DNA of 64,000 nt from Nitratireductor soli (GTDB lineage Bacteria; Pseudomonadota; Alphaproteobacteria; Rhizobiales; Rhizobiaceae): NCBI RefSeq assembly GCF_001050155.1, contig NZ_LFVY01000017.1, positions 1 to 64,000 on the forward strand, given 5' to 3'. A model generated the notes under the pieces. It did not search any database, had not been told where the DNA came from, and worked only from the letters and a program-made list of their open reading frames with translations. A program made the position numbers and the translations under genes. This document shows, piece by piece, positions 61,487 through 64,000 of the stretch. Each line of letters begins with the position of its first letter. Position 1 is the first letter of the stretch.

Positions 61487-62224
61487 TTAGCTCCAATCGC
61501 CAATCGCGGCCTGAATGATCGCAAGGGCGGCAACCGCCGCGGTGTCGGCGCGCAGGATGCGGGGGCCGAGCGGAATGGCGGTGACGAAGGGCCGCGCCCG
61601 CAACTGCGCTCTTTCGGCATCGGAAAACCCGCCTTCCGGGCCGACCAGAAGGCCAAGCCGCCGCTCCTTTACGCCTGAAAGCGCCTGCATCGGATTGTTG
61701 GTCGCCGCATCCTCGTCGCAGAAAATCAACCGGCGCTCCGGCTCCCACTCGGCCAACAGCCTGTCCAGCTTGACTGGCTCGCGCAGTTCGGGAATCGCCA
61801 GGATGCCGCATTGCTCGGCCGCTTCCATGACATTCGCCGCGAGACGCTGCATCGGCGGCCGGGCCAGTTGCGTGTGCTGGGTGATGACCGGCTGCAGGCG
61901 GCCGGCGCCCATCTCCACCGCCTTCTGCACCAGATAGTCGAGCCGGCCCTTCTTCAGCGGCGCAAAACAATAGACGAGGTCGGGCAATGGCGTTTGCGGG
62001 CGCGCCTGTCGCGTCAGACGCAGGCGCACGGCCTTGCGGCCAGCCTCGGCCAGCTCGGCAAGCCATTCGCCGTCGCGGCCATTGAACAGCAGCACCTCGG
62101 CCCCTTCCCCCATGCGCAGGACATGGGTCAGGTAATGGGCCTGTTCGCGGCTGGTCTCCACCATCGCGTCGGCGACGAGCGGAGCATCGATGAAAAGCCG
62201 CTGCAATTTGTAATTCGCGCGCAT
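61487..62224 (-). CDS. rsmE: 16S rRNA (uracil1498-N3)-methyltransferase RsmE
   Basis: 245 residues from ATG 62224. SPOUT-fold methyltransferase with an N-terminal PUA-like domain ([20 protein letters not shown]) and the knot segment [17 protein letters not shown] near residue 190, then [19 protein letters not shown] longer open frame upstream is not supported by the family. Confidence 0.95.
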   Translation of the reverse strand: MRANYKLQRLFIDAPLVADAMVETSREQAHYLTHVLRMGEGAEVLLFNGRDGEWLAELAEAGRKAVRLRLTRQARPQTPLPDLVYCFAPLKKGRLDYLVQKAVEMGAGRLQPVITQHTQLARPPMQRLAANVMEAAEQCGILAIPELREPVKLDRLLAEWEPERRLIFCDEDAATNNPMQALSGVKERRLGLLVGPEGGFSDAERAQLRARPFVTAIPLGPRILRADTAAVAALAIIQAAIGDWS

Positions 62225-62463
62225 GGCGATCTGATGGTGGATCAGCGGGACCGCGTCAAGTGGATGCCTGCGCGCCACATTTCCTTTGGCCGGACGTCCA
62301 ATTCGCGAAAAACTGCCCCTTGTGCCTTGCCCCCTCCGCTCCACCCGCTTATACGCACCGGCTCGTTTCAATCATCTGGCCGGATGCATCGGGTTCCCGA
62401 CACGGGAGCGGCGCCTCGTTTGCGCGCAACGCATGGCTGGAGTTCTGCCGATCGGATGAACCC

Positions 62464-63720
62464 ATGAGCGATGTGTTTTGCGGAATTGACTTCGGGACCT
62501 CCAATTCCACGGTCGGCGTCAGCGATTCCCGGCATGCCCGCCTGCTGCCGCTCGAGGGCGAGCGCGTCACGCTGCCGAGCGCGCTGTTCTTCAGCTTCGC
62601 CAATGACGGCGTGCAGTTCGGACGCTCGGCGATCGATGCCTATGTGGAGGGCGAGGAAGGCCGACTGATGCGCTCCTTGAAGAGCATTCTCGGTTCCTCC
62701 CTGATGCACGAGAAGACGCGTATCCGCGCCCGTTTCATGACGTTTGCCGACATTCTCGGCGAATTCATCGGCCATTTGCGCCAGCAATTGGAGGCCCAGG
62801 CCGGCAATGCCGTCGACCGTGCGGTCTTCGGCCGGCCGGTCCGTTTCGTCGACGAGAACGACACGGCCGACATGGCGGCCCAGGCGATGCTGGAGCAGAT
62901 CGCACGCGACCAGGGCTTTCGCCATGTCGACTTCCAGTTCGAGCCGATCGCCGCGGCACTCGACTACGAGCAAAGCACGACCCATGAGGAACTGGTGCTG
63001 ATCGCCGACATCGGCGGCGGCACCTCGGATTTCTCGATCGTCCGGGTGTCGCCCGAGCGCGCCCGCAAGACCGACCGCCAGGACGACATCCTGGCCAATG
63101 GCGGCGTGCATATCGGCGGCACGGATTTCGACCGCCTGTTGAGCATCGCCCATGTCATGCCGCATCTGGGCCTCGGCTCCTCGACCGCCGACGGCAAGCG
63201 GCTGTTGCCGAAGCGGCATTTCAACGATCTGGCGACCTGGCATCGCATCAACGCGCTCTATACGCGCGAGGTGATGACCGAGTTGCGGCAGATCCGCTAC
63301 GAAGCGGCGCGGCGCGACCTGGTGGACCGGCTGATCCAGATCGTCGAGGAGCGGCGCGGCCATTCGCTGGCGCTGGCCGTCGAACGGACCAAGATCGAGC
63401 TGACCAGCGCGGCGGAAGCGGACATCCTGCTGGCCCGCTTCATCGGCGGGGCGAACATCACCGTGACGCGCGATGCCTTCAACGACGTGGTTCAGCAGGC
63501 GTTGCAGCGCGTCACGCAGGCGGTTTCCGACCTGTTTTTATCAGCAGGCGTCGGTGCGGAGGCGATCGACACGATCTTCTTCACCGGCGGGTCAAGCGCG
63601 ATACCGGCGCTTCAGAAGGACATCGCAGCACTGCTGCCCAATGCCCGGACCGTCGATGGCGACCGGCTGGGCAGCGTCGGCACCGGGCTGGCGCTCGACG
63701 CACGGCGGAAATTCGCCTGA
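62464..63720 (+). CDS. Hsp70-family protein (YegD-like)
   Basis: 418 residues from ATG 62464. An actin-like ATPase domain with phosphate-1 motif FCGIDFGTSNSTVGV, phosphate-2 LIADIGGGTSDFSIV near residue 180, and adenosine motif FFTGGSSAIPALQKDI near 378. The substrate-binding domain of DnaK is absent, as in E. coli YegD. The client or role is unknown. Confidence 0.92.
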   Translation: MSDVFCGIDFGTSNSTVGVSDSRHARLLPLEGERVTLPSALFFSFANDGVQFGRSAIDAYVEGEEGRLMRSLKSILGSSLMHEKTRIRARFMTFADILGEFIGHLRQQLEAQAGNAVDRAVFGRPVRFVDENDTADMAAQAMLEQIARDQGFRHVDFQFEPIAAALDYEQSTTHEELVLIADIGGGTSDFSIVRVSPERARKTDRQDDILANGGVHIGGTDFDRLLSIAHVMPHLGLGSSTADGKRLLPKRHFNDLATWHRINALYTREVMTELRQIRYEAARRDLVDRLIQIVEERRGHSLALAVERTKIELTSAAEADILLARFIGGANITVTRDAFNDVVQQALQRVTQAVSDLFLSAGVGAEAIDTIFFTGGSSAIPALQKDIAALLPNARTVDGDRLGSVGTGLALDARRKFA

Positions 63721-63723
63721 CGA

Positions 63724-64000
63724 TCACACCGCAGTGGCATGCCAGGCCGGCCGGTAGCCGGCGCGCAGCACGGCGAGCGTGGTCCGCGGCGTCAGCAGCG
63801 CCAAAGAATCCGGCAGATCGGCGACCGGCCGCGCCGCGCCATAGCCCTCGAAACGCCATGGCAACGCCTGGCCGTGGCGAAGGGCGAAGGCCGCCCGGCC
63901 ATCGGCGATCATCGCGCCATCGGGCAGATGCGCGATGGCGCGGCGGCCGATCGCCTCGACCCTACCGGTCGAGGCCAATCGCTCGCCATGCAGGCGGCCG
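63724..64000 (-). CDS. Hypothetical protein, cut by the right window edge
   Basis: Only the C-terminal 91 or so residues are inside the window. The minus-strand frame is open through base 64000 and ends at 63724, 3 bases from the Hsp70 stop. The visible part contains LPDGAMIADGRAAFALRHGQ and ends LRAGYRPAWHATAV. No family is recognised. An internal TTG at 63978 is probably not the start. Confidence 0.6.
   Translation of the reverse strand, partial: GRLHGERLASTGRVEAIGRRAIAHLPDGAMIADGRAAFALRHGQALPWRFEGYGAARPVADLPDSLALLTPRTTLAVLRAGYRPAWHATAV

Overview
This window looks like chromosomal DNA from a GC-rich alphaproteobacterium of the order Hyphomicrobiales (Rhizobiales). The likely relatives are Phyllobacteriaceae such as Mesorhizobium, Aminobacter or Nitratireductor. 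Three things support this: the gene neighbourhoods (rpmH-rnpA-yidC-engB-argB; lpxK-kdtA-DUF374-DUF4170; hisS-hisZ-hisG), the short-form HisG that needs HisZ, and many palindromic intergenic repeats. The genus is inferred, not shown. I saw no prophage, transposase, CRISPR array, rRNA or tRNA gene.

Layout. 1-389: two back-to-back REP doublets upstream of mutL. 390-8213: mutL, a DUF2093 gene, and a minus-strand lipid A/Kdo cluster (lpxK, kdtA, DUF374 acyltransferase, DUF4170) that continues into an inositol-phosphatase-family gene and pmbA. 8449-10266: CPA2/Kef-type antiporter. 10497-16464: minus-strand run rluB, rsmD, two M16 peptidase-family genes and a patatin. 16690-23140: tadA, a lipoprotein, ileS, ribF and a HAD protein. 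23388-29117: a TadG-like von Willebrand protein, then hisS, hisZ and hisG. 29118-29400: a decayed ArsR gene. 29441-43629: rmuC, def-fmt-truA, Lrp and MFS genes, dapE, dapD, a LOG protein, a copper-handling pair, DUF817, a HAD nucleotidase and a DMT transporter.

The most accessory-looking stretch is 43.7-56.3 kb. It contains: (i) a lipoprotein divergent from two tandem paralogues, each with an HTH-like N-terminus, one membrane helix and an outside domain that resembles the lipoprotein; (ii) an ECF41 sigma factor divergent from an AhpD-family gene, with matching GTCACA-N16-CGTC promoters on both strands; (iii) a compact unknown protein/XRE/two-helix membrane cassette of toxin-antitoxin style; (iv) an ECF sigma/anti-sigma/fasciclin/MsrB module; (v) a Vat-like xenobiotic acetyltransferase; (vi) a TetR-controlled NmrA-DUF1772 pair. 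Modules iv-vi lie inside the normally compact block rpmH-rnpA-yidC-engB-argB, which is otherwise in order on the minus strand.

56.3-64 kb returns to core genes: yidC, rnpA, rpmH (with a clear sigma70 promoter), a DUF937 gene, gshA, rsmE, an Hsp70-family gene and a gene cut by the window edge. A recurring theme is dispersed repeat elements sitting between genes. Some copies supply the stop codons of neighbouring genes, and one has replaced the C-terminal end of hisG.
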